Of a DNA stretch of 64,000 nucleotides, positions 1-7,201 are shown one piece after another. Location: the NCBI GenBank assembly GCA_017549185.1, contig JAFYVJ010000014.1, forward strand, positions 23,013-87,012, read 5' to 3'. Position 1 is the first letter of the stretch; every line of letters starts with the position of its first letter. Below the pieces are notes generated by a model. That model was given only the letters and a program-made list of their open reading frames with translations. It made no database searches and had not been told where the DNA came from. The stretch comes from Roseburia sp. GTDB taxonomy: Bacteria > Bacillota > Clostridia > Lachnospirales > Lachnospiraceae. The position numbers and the translations under genes are program-made.

Positions 1-162
1 GCGGTGGAACCGGTTCAGATTTTAGAAGGTATTGCAGAGAATCGTAAATGTATTTCTAAGGGTAATGAATTGGATTACAGCAAGGCAGCGACGCTTTTGA
101 TTGACGAATTTAGAAGTGGAAAGCTTGGTAAAATTACTCTTGAGTTTCCGAAGAGTGAATAA
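1..162 (+). CDS. rbgA: Ribosome biogenesis GTPase RbgA/YlqF, C-terminal end
   Basis: This open frame enters from the left edge and gives 53 residues ending at the TAA at 160-162. The tail reads ...LDYSKAATLLIDEFRSGKLG..., which is the usual C-terminal helix pattern of the YlqF/RbgA circularly permuted GTPases that help assemble the 50S subunit. No GTPase motif lies inside the window, so the call rests on this tail and on the neighbour. In Bacillus subtilis rbgA is followed by rnhB and then the FliK-like and FlhB-like genes ylqG and ylqH, the same order as here. Confidence 0.75.
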   Translation, partial: AVEPVQILEGIAENRKCISKGNELDYSKAATLLIDEFRSGKLGKITLEFPKSE

Positions 163-193
163 ATGTTAAGAATATCATTAGTTATTATTGCAT

Positions 194-226
194 TTTACGA
201 AAATTACATTGGCTCTGAATAGTTAC
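194..226 (+). repeat. Intergenic repeat ending CTGAATAGTTAC
   Basis: The stretch GAAAATTACATTGG followed by CTCTGAATAGTTAC is nearly identical to 4525-4553. It ends in the CTGAATAGTTAC border seen at several other intergenic sites. No matching left border is visible here, so it is probably a truncated copy. Confidence 0.55.
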
Positions 227-280
227 AAAATACAATAGAAAATAGGCATGGAATATGCTGGAAAAAGAGACGTATCTATC

Positions 281-1045
281 ATGGAAGAAAAAAAGATTGG
301 TATTATCAAAGAAGAATTGAAAAATACACCGGATGAGGAACTGGCAGGTTTTATCAGTACTTATGAAGCCGATGAGCGTGGTGGTGTTATAAAGCTTGTA
401 GAGCAGGCAAAAAAACGTGTAGAGAAGCTTGCACAGGAAAAACAGCGTATCTGGGAATTGGGCAAGTTTGAGCGTGAGTATGAGCAGTTTGGTTATGTCT
501 GTGGAATTGATGAAGTGGGCAGAGGTCCATTGGCAGGCCCGGTGGTAGCAAGTGCAGTTATTTTGCCAAAGGATTGTGATATTTTATATATCAATGATTC
601 AAAAAAGTTGTCTGTGGCAAAACGTGAAGAATTATATGATGTCATTATGGAAAAGGCAGTAGCTGTAGGAATCGGCATGGTAGGACCGGGACGCATTGAT
701 GAAATTAATATTTTGCAGGCGACTTATGAAGCTATGAGGGAAGCTATCAGTAATTTACAGGTAGCACCCGATATATTATTAAATGATGCAGTGACAATTC
801 CGAGTGTAACAATACGTCAGGTGCCAATTATCAAAGGTGATGCGAAAAGTATTTCCATTGGTGCCGCAAGTATCATTGCAAAGGTGACAAGAGATCGTCT
901 GATGGAAGAATATGATAAAGTATTTCCGGAATATGGTTTTGCATCGAATAAAGGTTATGGTTCGGCAGAGCATATAAAGGCTTTAAAAGAAGTCGGACCG
1001 ACACCGATTCATAGGCAGAGTTTTATAAAGAATTTTGTAGTATAA
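281..1045 (+). CDS. rnhB: Ribonuclease HII
   Basis: The product (254 aa) removes ribonucleotides from DNA by cutting the RNA strand of RNA-DNA hybrids. The type 2 RNase H signature GIDEVGRGPLAGPVVASAV lies at about residues 76-94 and carries the first catalytic Asp and Glu. INDSKKLS and GDAKSISIGAASIIAKVTRD supply the later active-site region. An N-terminal extension of about 70 residues (IKEEL...KLVEQ) resembles that of Bacillus RnhB, whose length is about 255 aa. I chose ATG 281 over the in-frame ATG 248 because it gives that length; neither start has a strong ribosome binding site. It follows rbgA as in Bacillus. Confidence 0.93.
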   Translation: MEEKKIGIIKEELKNTPDEELAGFISTYEADERGGVIKLVEQAKKRVEKLAQEKQRIWELGKFEREYEQFGYVCGIDEVGRGPLAGPVVASAVILPKDCDILYINDSKKLSVAKREELYDVIMEKAVAVGIGMVGPGRIDEINILQATYEAMREAISNLQVAPDILLNDAVTIPSVTIRQVPIIKGDAKSISIGAASIIAKVTRDRLMEEYDKVFPEYGFASNKGYGSAEHIKALKEVGPTPIHRQSFIKNFVV

Positions 1046-1108
1046 GAAGGAGTCCAAATCCTCTGTCTGCAAAAGCAGGCAGACATTTTGCTTCGCAAAA
1101 CAAGGAGG
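1046..1108 (+). repeat. Shine-Dalgarno-carrying hairpin repeat upstream of the FliK-like gene
   Basis: The element opens with AAGGAG and closes with ACAAGGAGG. In between are an ATCCTCTG motif, a GTCTGC/GCAG hairpin and a perfect TTTTGC-TTC-GCAAAA hairpin. Its right end is the ribosome binding site for ATG 1114. Related copies lie upstream of rpn (8119-8180) and argJ (51151-51420). Confidence 0.65.
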
Positions 1109-1113
1109 ATTAT

Positions 1114-2910
1114 ATGCATATTTCAAATCTGGTTAACCAGTATCAGCGAAATACGAATAGTAACAGCACAGAAGAATTAAAAGGTGCGACCAGTATGCAG
1201 AAACTGGTGTCAGCAGTAAGTGAATTGACGCAAGGTAGTGTATTTGAAGGTACGGTTACTTCGGTTCGTGGGGGAAAAGTAACATTATCTTTAAGCACGG
1301 GACAGTCTATTGTGGCTCAATTAGAAGGAAGAGTACAGCTCAAAGTGGGGACACCGATGTTTTTTCAGGTGAAAAGCAATAGTGGCAATATGCTGGCGAT
1401 TAAGCCGTACACTGGAAATGGAAGTGGCGGCAATCCAATACTTATGAATGCATTGACGACAGCAGGGGTTCCTGTGACAGAGAGGAATCTTGAAATGGTA
1501 AAAGCCATGATGCACCAGCAGATGCCGATTGATAAGCAGAGTATTCTTGAAATGATAAAGCATGTGAGTGCGAACGAACAGACCAATGTGCAGACGATTG
1601 TAGATATGGTACGTCTGGGGCTGCCTGTGGATGCAGAATTGGCGGCTCAGTTTGAACAGTATGGAAAAGGTGATTATGCTCTTTTAGGAAAAATGGATAG
1701 TGCCGTAGACCAAGTGTTAAATTTACTTGGAAGTGAAGAGGTATATTCGGAAAAAGCAGTAGAATTACATCATAAATTAGTTGATATGATTTTAAATCCG
1801 GAGACTGCTATGCAGTCTGCTACAGATGATGTAGAGCAGTTGATGTTTGGAACGGAGCAGGCAGTAAATGGAAAAGATGCGGTGTTAAATATGCTGCTTG
1901 GAAATAGTGAGCAGGCCGGAGTTACGATAGAATTACATACGCAAGGTCAGAACGGCGAAGGTCAGACTGCTTTGTCACAACAGACATTAGCACAGGTTTT
2001 TAGTGGAGAACAGTTAGAGCAGATTACAAAAATGTTGCAAAGCACACCGACGCTTGTAGATAATCCGACTTTGTTCATAACAGAAACCGGTGAGGAAATT
2101 TTTGTAGATACGATGCAGGAAGAAGGTGCACCGGTGGCTGCAACCGAAGCGGAGGCAGAAGATCAGGTTGTAGAAGCGAAGCAGGTATTGAACACAGAGC
2201 TTACTATTGAGAAATTTTTGAAGGCAATCCAACAGGGATTGATGAATAAACAGGAGTTTGGTTACTGGGGCGTACAGAAGCTCTTTGGTAGTAAAGAGTA
2301 TCAGACTGTTTTAAAAGAACTTATGCAGGAGCAGTGGCTGGTGAGCCCGGAAGAATTAGATGGTGAACAACTGAGTGAATCTTATAAAAAAGTCTTACAG
2401 CAAACCACACAGTTAGAGCAGATTATGCGCTCTACAGGATTAGAACAGCAGCAATTTTTACAGAATGTGGCGGATATCCGCAGCAACGTAGAGTTCATAA
2501 ACCAGTTGAATCAGGTATATACATATGTGCAGTTACCTTTGAAACTATCAGGACAGAATGCCAATGGTGATCTCTATGTGTATACGAATAAGAAGAATTT
2601 GAATGATCCGGATACGGAGTTGTCCGCGTTTTTACATTTAGATTTGGAACATCTTGGTGCGACGGATGTTTCGGTGAAGATGCTTCGGAAAAATGTGAAG
2701 ACTAATTTCTATTTTTCAGATGATGCATCTTATGAATTAGTGAAAAAGAATTTGCCGATATTAGAGGCGAAGCTGAATAAAAAGGGTTATAATTGCACGT
2801 TTACGGTATCCAATGAGGATAAAAAAGTAGATTTTGTACAGGATTTCTTAAGAAAAGATTTGCCTGTAACAGGGGCATTACACCGTTATTCGTTTGATGT
2901 GCGGACCTAG
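1114..2910 (+). CDS. FliK-like flagellar hook-length control family protein (YlqG-like)
   Basis: This is a 598-residue protein, acidic and Gln-rich, without signal peptide or membrane segment. The last ~110 residues (QLPLKLSGQNANGDLYVY...HLDLEHLGATDVSVKML...) match the pattern of the FliK C-terminal Flg_hook domain. The N-terminal ~90 residues form a small beta-rich region (GSVFEGTVTSVRGGKVTLSL). It sits between rnhB and an FlhB-like gene, exactly where B. subtilis has ylqG. No flagellar structural genes are near, so a role in hook-length control is not implied. The start is ATG 1114 behind AAGGAGG at 1102-1108, supplied by a repeat element. Confidence 0.72.
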   Translation: MHISNLVNQYQRNTNSNSTEELKGATSMQKLVSAVSELTQGSVFEGTVTSVRGGKVTLSLSTGQSIVAQLEGRVQLKVGTPMFFQVKSNSGNMLAIKPYTGNGSGGNPILMNALTTAGVPVTERNLEMVKAMMHQQMPIDKQSILEMIKHVSANEQTNVQTIVDMVRLGLPVDAELAAQFEQYGKGDYALLGKMDSAVDQVLNLLGSEEVYSEKAVELHHKLVDMILNPETAMQSATDDVEQLMFGTEQAVNGKDAVLNMLLGNSEQAGVTIELHTQGQNGEGQTALSQQTLAQVFSGEQLEQITKMLQSTPTLVDNPTLFITETGEEIFVDTMQEEGAPVAATEAEAEDQVVEAKQVLNTELTIEKFLKAIQQGLMNKQEFGYWGVQKLFGSKEYQTVLKELMQEQWLVSPEELDGEQLSESYKKVLQQTTQLEQIMRSTGLEQQQFLQNVADIRSNVEFINQLNQVYTYVQLPLKLSGQNANGDLYVYTNKKNLNDPDTELSAFLHLDLEHLGATDVSVKMLRKNVKTNFYFSDDASYELVKKNLPILEAKLNKKGYNCTFTVSNEDKKVDFVQDFLRKDLPVTGALHRYSFDVRT

Positions 2911-2926
2911 TCATAGGAGGGATTGT

Positions 2927-3253
2927 ATGGCAGAAGAACGAAAAAGACCGGATTTGTGGGGCTTTTTGAAAAATGATGACAAGAAAAAAGAAAAAACGGC
3001 TGTAGCAATCGCTTATGAACCGGGAGATGTAGCACCGAAGATTTTGGCGACAGGAAAAGGTGAGGTAGCAGAGCGTATTATTGAGACTGCCAAAGAAAAT
3101 AATGTGCCGTTTTATCAGGATCATAAATTGGCAGAAACTTTATCCAAATTGGAAATTGGAGATGCAATTCCACCGGAACTTTACGATGTAGTCGCAGAGA
3201 TTTTGGTATTTGTAGATGATATGGACCGTTTGAAAGCGAAGGTAGGACTATGA
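2927..3253 (+). CDS. FlhB C-terminal-domain-like protein (YlqH-like)
   Basis: The 108-residue product resembles only the cytoplasmic C-terminal half of FlhB/YscU export-gate proteins: TAVAIAYEPGDVAPKILATGKG, then AERIIETAKENNVPF, then LEIGDAIPPELYDVVAEIL. The membrane part and the NPTH self-cleavage site are absent. Small proteins of this type pair with a FliK-like partner in Firmicutes, and the pair is adjacent here. The start is ATG 2927, nine bases after AGGAGG; a longer frame to 2894 overlaps the previous gene and lacks a binding site. It overlaps yraN by 4 nt (ATGA), so the two are translationally coupled. Confidence 0.8.
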   Translation: MAEERKRPDLWGFLKNDDKKKEKTAVAIAYEPGDVAPKILATGKGEVAERIIETAKENNVPFYQDHKLAETLSKLEIGDAIPPELYDVVAEILVFVDDMDRLKAKVGL

Positions 3254-3606
3254 ATAAACGTGCAGTTGGCACGGCATATGAGAAATTGGCGGGAGCCTAT
3301 TTAGAACAACAGGGATACGAGATTTTAGAGTACAATTTTCGATGCCATATAGGTGAGATAGATATAGTGGCAAAAGATAGGGAGTATCTCGTTTTTATAG
3401 AAGTGAAGTATCGCAGTGATAGTCGGAAAGGGAATCCTTTAGAAGCAGTAGACGTCAGAAAGCAGCGAATTATCAGTAAAGTAGCTTTATATTATTGCCT
3501 GACACATGGATATGGTGAGGCGTGGCCTTGTAGATTTGATGTGGCAGCGATTGATGGAGAGGAATATATTCTTATAAAAAACGCATTTGAGTATGCCGGA
3601 TGGTGA
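3250..3606 (+). CDS. yraN: YraN / UPF0102 family endonuclease-like protein
   Basis: The protein has 118 residues. The sequence NKRAVGTAYEKLAGAYLEQQGYEILEYNFRCHIGEIDIVAKD...LVFIEVKYR is typical of the UPF0102 family, a restriction-endonuclease-like fold with the E...D...EVK catalytic pattern (GEIDIVAKD and IEVKYR). The biochemical role is not settled in the family; Holliday-junction-resolvase-like activity has been suggested from the fold. It starts within the last codons of the FlhB-like gene and is followed immediately by pgeF. Confidence 0.88.
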   Translation: MNKRAVGTAYEKLAGAYLEQQGYEILEYNFRCHIGEIDIVAKDREYLVFIEVKYRSDSRKGNPLEAVDVRKQRIISKVALYYCLTHGYGEAWPCRFDVAAIDGEEYILIKNAFEYAGW

Positions 3607-3610
3607 GAAA

Positions 3611-4462
3611 ATGAAGTATAAAAATAATCAACAGATTTTCTGTTATAGAGAACATGAGGTGGAACCGGATATTAGAGTTCCACTCTTACATTTTAATCTT
3701 TTCGAAGAAGTAGAAGGAATTCGGCATTGCTTTACTACCAGAGGAGGTGGTATTAGTGAGAACGAATTTGCGACAATGAATTTTAGCTTTATCAGAGGGG
3801 ATAAAGAAGAAGCAGTACTGGAAAATTATCGTAGAATAGGTCTTGCTATGCGGACTGAGATAGGGCACTTTGTATGTACTGACCAGACACATACTACGAA
3901 TGTTCGTAAAGTGACGGAAGTAGATGCCGGAAAAGGTGTTGTGCGACCGAAAGATTACACTGACGTAGATGGTTTGATTACAAATGAGCCGGGACTTGTG
4001 CTGTCTACCTTCTATGCGGATTGTGTACCGCTTTATTTTGTAGATCCGGTGCATAAAGCGATTGGTTTGTCGCATTCCGGCTGGCGTGGAACAGTAAATA
4101 AAATGGGAAAAGTGACGATTGAGGTGATGCAAAAAGAGTATGGAAGTAAGCCGGAGGATTTGTATTGTGCTATCGGTCCATCGATTTGTCAGGATTGTTA
4201 TGAAGTAAGTCGTGATGTGGCAGAGGAATTTGCGAAGGCATTTCAGGGGTATGAAGATGAGATTTTATGGCAGAAGTCGGCAGAAAAGTTTCATCTGAAT
4301 CTGTGGAAAGCTAATGAAATTGTATTGTTGGAAGCAGGTGTTTTGCAGGAGCATTTGGCAGTGACAAATATTTGTACTTGCTGTAATCATGAGGAGCTTT
4401 TTTCACATAGAGCGAGTAAAGGCAAGCGTGGAAATCTCGCAGCGTTTCTTATGTTGGAATAA
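3611..4462 (+). CDS. pgeF: Peptidoglycan editing factor PgeF (multi-copper polyphenol oxidoreductase/laccase fold)
   Basis: The product (283 aa) belongs to the YfiH/PgeF family. Members of this family hydrolyse wrongly incorporated L-Ser from UDP-MurNAc precursors, and some act on purine nucleosides. Hallmarks are FTTRGGGIS (about residue 42), DQTHTTNV, ADCVPLYFVDP with the metal-binding Cys, SHSGWRGTV with the metal-binding His, GPSICQDCYEV, and the C-terminal CTCCNHEELFSHRASKGKRGN. ATG 3611 lies 4 nt past the yraN stop, with GGTGAG just before it. An in-frame TTG at 3587 would extend it 8 residues into yraN. Confidence 0.9.
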   Translation: MKYKNNQQIFCYREHEVEPDIRVPLLHFNLFEEVEGIRHCFTTRGGGISENEFATMNFSFIRGDKEEAVLENYRRIGLAMRTEIGHFVCTDQTHTTNVRKVTEVDAGKGVVRPKDYTDVDGLITNEPGLVLSTFYADCVPLYFVDPVHKAIGLSHSGWRGTVNKMGKVTIEVMQKEYGSKPEDLYCAIGPSICQDCYEVSRDVAEEFAKAFQGYEDEILWQKSAEKFHLNLWKANEIVLLEAGVLQEHLAVTNICTCCNHEELFSHRASKGKRGNLAAFLMLE

Positions 4463-4520
4463 TTTTATGGATATTATAGCTGGTAAAATGCATTCATTTC
4501 AGCAAGCTGAATGCCTGCAT

Positions 4521-4553
4521 TTCATGAAAATTGCCTTGGCTCTGAATAGTTAC
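4521..4553 (+). repeat. Intergenic repeat ending CTGAATAGTTAC, second copy
   Basis: TGAAAATTGCCTTGG followed by CTCTGAATAGTTAC matches 197-226 at nearly every position. It lies in the 160-bp gap between pgeF and the M42 peptidase gene. Confidence 0.55.
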
Positions 4554-4622
4554 AAGTTGCTTTCTGTAGCAGGTTGATGAAATGAGAAATGATAAAATAA
4601 TATTAAGGAGTATAATGAGATT

Positions 4623-5660
4623 ATGCAGACAAAAGGATATGTAGATTATATTGTAGAGGAAACCAAGAATATTTTAGCGATTGACAGCCCATCCGGTTTT
4701 ACAAAAGAGGTGGCAGAATATGTGATGGCACAGTATCGTGCGTTAGGTTATGAACCGGAACTTACCGTAAAAGGTGGTGTTTTGGTTGCTATCGGCGGAA
4801 AGAAGAAAGAAGATGCAGTGATGTTAGAGGCACATATCGATACATTAGGTGCTATGGTTACAGAAATCAAAGGGAACGGCAGACTTCGCGTGTCACCAAT
4901 CGGCGGCATGAATGCGAATAATGCGGAAGCAGAGAATTGCCGCATTTACACCAGATTTTCCGGTAAATACGAAGGAACTTTGCAGATGGATAACGCTTCT
5001 GTACATGTAAATAAAGATTATGATGATGCGAAACGTAAATTTGCATCAATGGAAGTAGTATTAGATGAAAAAGTAAAATCGAAAGAAGATACAGAAAAGC
5101 TTGGTATCATGGCAGGTGATATCGTATGTTTTGACCCAAGAACAGTAGTAACTGAGTCTGGTTATATCAAGAGCCGTTTCTTAGATGATAAATTAAGCGT
5201 TGGTATTTTATTAGGTTATGCAAAATATTTAAAAGAAGAAAATATCGAACCAGAGCGTATGATTTATCATCACATCACCGTATACGAAGAGGTTGGACAT
5301 GGCGGTGCAGCATCCATCCCGGCAGGCGTGACAGAAGTAATCTCTGTGGATATGGGATGTGTGGGTGATGGATTAAGCTGTGATGAAACACAGGTATCTA
5401 TCTGTGCAAAAGACAGCCGCGGACCTTATAACTATGATGTAGTGACAGGTCTTATCAAAGCTGCAAAAGAAAATGATATTGATTTTGCAGTAGATGTGTA
5501 TCCATATTATGGTTCTGACGCGGATGTGGCATTGACAGCGGGATATGATATTAGACATGGTCTGATTGGTGCAGGTGTTTACGCTTCCCATGGTTATGAG
5601 AGAAGCCATAAGGACGGCGTGGAGAATACCTTTAAGCTGATTTGTGCTTATCTTGGATAA
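4623..5660 (+). CDS. M42 family metallopeptidase (glutamyl aminopeptidase/endoglucanase-like)
   Basis: The protein (345 aa) has the co-catalytic metal ligands of M42 aminopeptidases. EAHIDTLGAMV at about residue 68 gives the HxD pair, FLDDKLSVG gives the bridging Asp, YEEVGHGGA gives the catalytic Glu-Glu, SVDMG the next Asp, and ASHGYERSH the last His. The family cleaves N-terminal residues from peptides in the cytosol, typically as dodecamers. AAGGAG lies 12 nt before ATG 4623. An out-of-frame ATG at 4615 opens a 9-codon frame overlapping the start. A bidirectional terminator separates it from the accessory block. Confidence 0.9.
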   Translation: MQTKGYVDYIVEETKNILAIDSPSGFTKEVAEYVMAQYRALGYEPELTVKGGVLVAIGGKKKEDAVMLEAHIDTLGAMVTEIKGNGRLRVSPIGGMNANNAEAENCRIYTRFSGKYEGTLQMDNASVHVNKDYDDAKRKFASMEVVLDEKVKSKEDTEKLGIMAGDIVCFDPRTVVTESGYIKSRFLDDKLSVGILLGYAKYLKEENIEPERMIYHHITVYEEVGHGGAASIPAGVTEVISVDMGCVGDGLSCDETQVSICAKDSRGPYNYDVVTGLIKAAKENDIDFAVDVYPYYGSDADVALTAGYDIRHGLIGAGVYASHGYERSHKDGVENTFKLICAYLG

Positions 5661-5714
5661 TTTTGTCATAAAAGAAAAATTTAATCGTGTTGTACGGTTT
5701 GAAATGCAAATAAA

Positions 5715-5753
5715 AACTGCTATATTATCACTGATTGATAGTATAGCAGTTTT
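5715..5753. terminator. Bidirectional terminator between the M42 gene and the rpn remnant
   Basis: AACTGCTATATTATCA pairs with TGATAGTATAGCAGTT with one mismatch around a CTGAT loop. There are Ts after it on the + strand and As before it that become Us on the minus strand. It separates convergent genes. Confidence 0.8.
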
Positions 5754-5756
5754 CTT

Positions 5757-6140
5757 CTATTTCCAGTATTTCAAAAGGGCATCATTTGCCTGCTTGTCGG
5801 TTAATGAAAATTCTAATTTCAAGCGTTCTAAGGTGATATCCTTCGTAGCTTTTAATGCCATGCAAGTATGAATCAAAGCAATGATGCCTTGACTAAGACC
5901 TTCGGTAATTCCTTCTGATTTTCCCACAGCCCTTGCCTCTCTTAATTTATCCGATGGTAATGGTAAAACTTTTCCACCCATAACATCACCCATCCTTTTT
6001 TGTAAAGCATTGTAATTATTCAGTACCTTCATAATTACAATGCAAAAATCCATTTATAATTGCCTACGGCAACAAAATCAGCAAGTTCTTTTCAAAAACT
6101 GCACTGATAGAATAGCTTTTTGTTTTAAACCTAAAGTAAA
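5757..6140 (-). pseudogene. Remnant of a second Rpn-type PD-(D/E)XK nuclease/transposase gene
   Basis: The C-terminal part (about 98 codons up to 6053) contains GDVMGGKVLPLPSDKLREARA, identical to a stretch of the intact copy at 7202-8113. Its last ~45 residues differ, so it came from a paralogue. Reading further upstream, SISAVFEKNLLILLP matches SINEIFEKNLLILLP of the intact gene and then meets an in-frame TAG. The ~65 codons between these blocks are missing, as are the whole nuclease core and start. This is a decayed copy with an internal deletion and a stop codon. Confidence 0.75.
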
Positions 6141-6173
6141 AAAGATAAAGGAAATTAGGAGTATGAAGTGTTG

Positions 6174-6707
6174 TTATAGTTTTTTAGCTTTATTACATTC
6201 TTTTTCTAATGCAGGAAAATTAAGACAAATATTCTTTTTGCTGAAAGGTTCATCGGAAATATATATTCTGTATAATTCGTTTGCAAGACGCTCAATTTCG
6301 GCTTGATGTGATTGGCACCAAGTAAGTTCTTTGATGCATAGTTTTTTCCAATGGCGAAGTTCATGTGTATCAGTAGGATGAATTTTAAGATCAATCTCGG
6401 AAATATATTCGTCTCGAACTGGAATCATATTATTAAGATTAAGAGCTGCCAGTATCGTACCATCTTTGTCGCGGATTTTACGAAAAGTAATGTTCTCACG
6501 CATGGATTCAAAATTTTTATTTTTCTTACTAGAATTAGAAGTAAATGGAATACAGAATTTGGAGCCATTTATTAAAATGATAATACCTAAAAATGGGCGA
6601 TTCTGTTTTCTAATTTGAGGAGATACAGAAGGGATATTGTTATCTATATTATGTAGATTTCGGATATATTTCTTATTAACAGTGTATAATTTAAATCGTT
6701 TGTTCAT
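6174..6707 (-). CDS. toxN: Type III toxin-antitoxin system toxin, ToxN/AbiQ (or CptN) family endoribonuclease
   Basis: The protein has 177 residues. It begins FKLYTVNKKYIRNLHNID, followed by RPFLGIIILINGSKFCIPFTS, then DGTILAALNLNNMIPV and a helical C-terminus (HWKKLCIKELTWCQSHQAEI). This order matches the ToxN/AbiQ family: an N-terminal beta core with FxGI and PLTS-like motifs, a GxINLxxMIPV strand, then helices. Family members cut mRNA and their own antitoxin RNA, and several act in phage abortive infection. ATG 6707 has GGAGGA three bases upstream; a longer frame to 6782 runs through the hairpin and antitoxin region and is unlikely. The hairpin, RNA and promoter upstream fit a type III locus. 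Confidence 0.78.
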   Translation of the reverse strand: MNKRFKLYTVNKKYIRNLHNIDNNIPSVSPQIRKQNRPFLGIIILINGSKFCIPFTSNSSKKNKNFESMRENITFRKIRDKDGTILAALNLNNMIPVRDEYISEIDLKIHPTDTHELRHWKKLCIKELTWCQSHQAEIERLANELYRIYISDEPFSKKNICLNFPALEKECNKAKKL

Positions 6708-6719
6708 TATTCCTCCATA

Positions 6720-6751
6720 ACACAAGAGGCTATGCAGATGCATAGCCCCTT
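6720..6751 (-). terminator. Hairpin between the putative antitoxin RNA and toxN
   Basis: On the minus strand GGCTATGCA-TC-TGCATAGCC forms a perfect 9-bp stem just before toxN. In type III systems a partial terminator at this position sets the ratio of antitoxin RNA to toxin mRNA. The U tract here is weak (CUCUUGUG), which suits partial read-through. Confidence 0.65.
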
Positions 6752-6829
6752 GGTAGTATCCGTCGCAACGGAAAACTCTCATATAGATTCCACTTAATGG
6801 TAGGACTCACCAAATGATTATTTATCATC
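6752..6829 (-). ncRNA. Putative type III antitoxin RNA (ToxI/CptI-like)
   Basis: About 78 nt lie between a strong minus-strand promoter and the hairpin before toxN, where the antitoxin RNA is expected. The motif CTACCA recurs at a spacing of 47 nt, followed by related A/G-rich sequence, and a TCCGT-TGCG-ACGGA hairpin lies between the two. Canonical antitoxins carry two or more tandem repeats, while here only one repeat and part of another can be argued by eye. The call depends mainly on position and on the toxin identity. Confidence 0.45.
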
Positions 6830-6835
6830 ATAATC

Positions 6836-6864
6836 ATTATACATAGAAGCCAGTTTGTATGCAA
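6836..6864 (-). promoter_or_regulatory. Sigma-A promoter for the antitoxin RNA-toxN unit
   Basis: On the minus strand TTGCAT (6859-6864) and TATAAT (6836-6841) are separated by exactly 17 nt. Transcription would begin near 6829, just before the putative antitoxin RNA. Confidence 0.75.
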
Positions 6865-6907
6865 TAAATTTTTTGTTAATTTTTTTTCTGTTTGCATTAA
6901 TAGAGTA

Positions 6908-7113
6908 TTGGAATAAAAGCAGGATTTTCAGTTACGAATATAACATTCACATGTGAAATAGTACTGTACCAACAGGGAACGGAAATGTACGATAGATAAA
7001 GAATATATGGAATAATATCCTTTTGTGACATATAGTGAAGCAGAATGCTTTACACGCTATACGGATGAAAATTTGCTTTGAAAGTAGTCTAACATATATT
7101 GCGTAGATGTGCA
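6908..7113. repeat. 206-bp direct repeat, copy 1, with conserved hairpins
   Basis: It aligns without gaps to 8194-8399, with about four in five positions identical. Both copies keep the palindrome TTCACATGTGAA, an AAAG(G/A)AT...ATCCTTT stem and a TATAG...AAGCA/TGCTT...CTATA stem. It begins 44 bp upstream of the minus-strand toxN promoter. No credible gene is seen inside it. Confidence 0.75.
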
Positions 7114-7144
7114 AATATAAAAGTGTTCGATAGCTCTCTGAACA

Positions 7145-7186
7145 GTAATGCCATATCATCAAGAAAAAATGACGATATGGCATTAC
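7145..7186. terminator. 13-bp inverted repeat downstream of rpn
   Basis: GTAATGCCATATC is repeated perfectly in inverse (GATATGGCATTAC) around an A-rich spacer, 15 bp past the rpn stop. The stem is long but no U tract follows on the minus strand, so termination is likely but not certain. Confidence 0.5.
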
Positions 7187-7201
7187 GTGTTGTTAATCGT
7201 T

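Noticed and set aside
6947-7183. 78-codon minus-strand frame covering most of 206-bp repeat copy 1
   Set aside because: The matching frame in copy 2 (8214-8399) does not align as protein, so the conservation is at the nucleotide level and not in coding.
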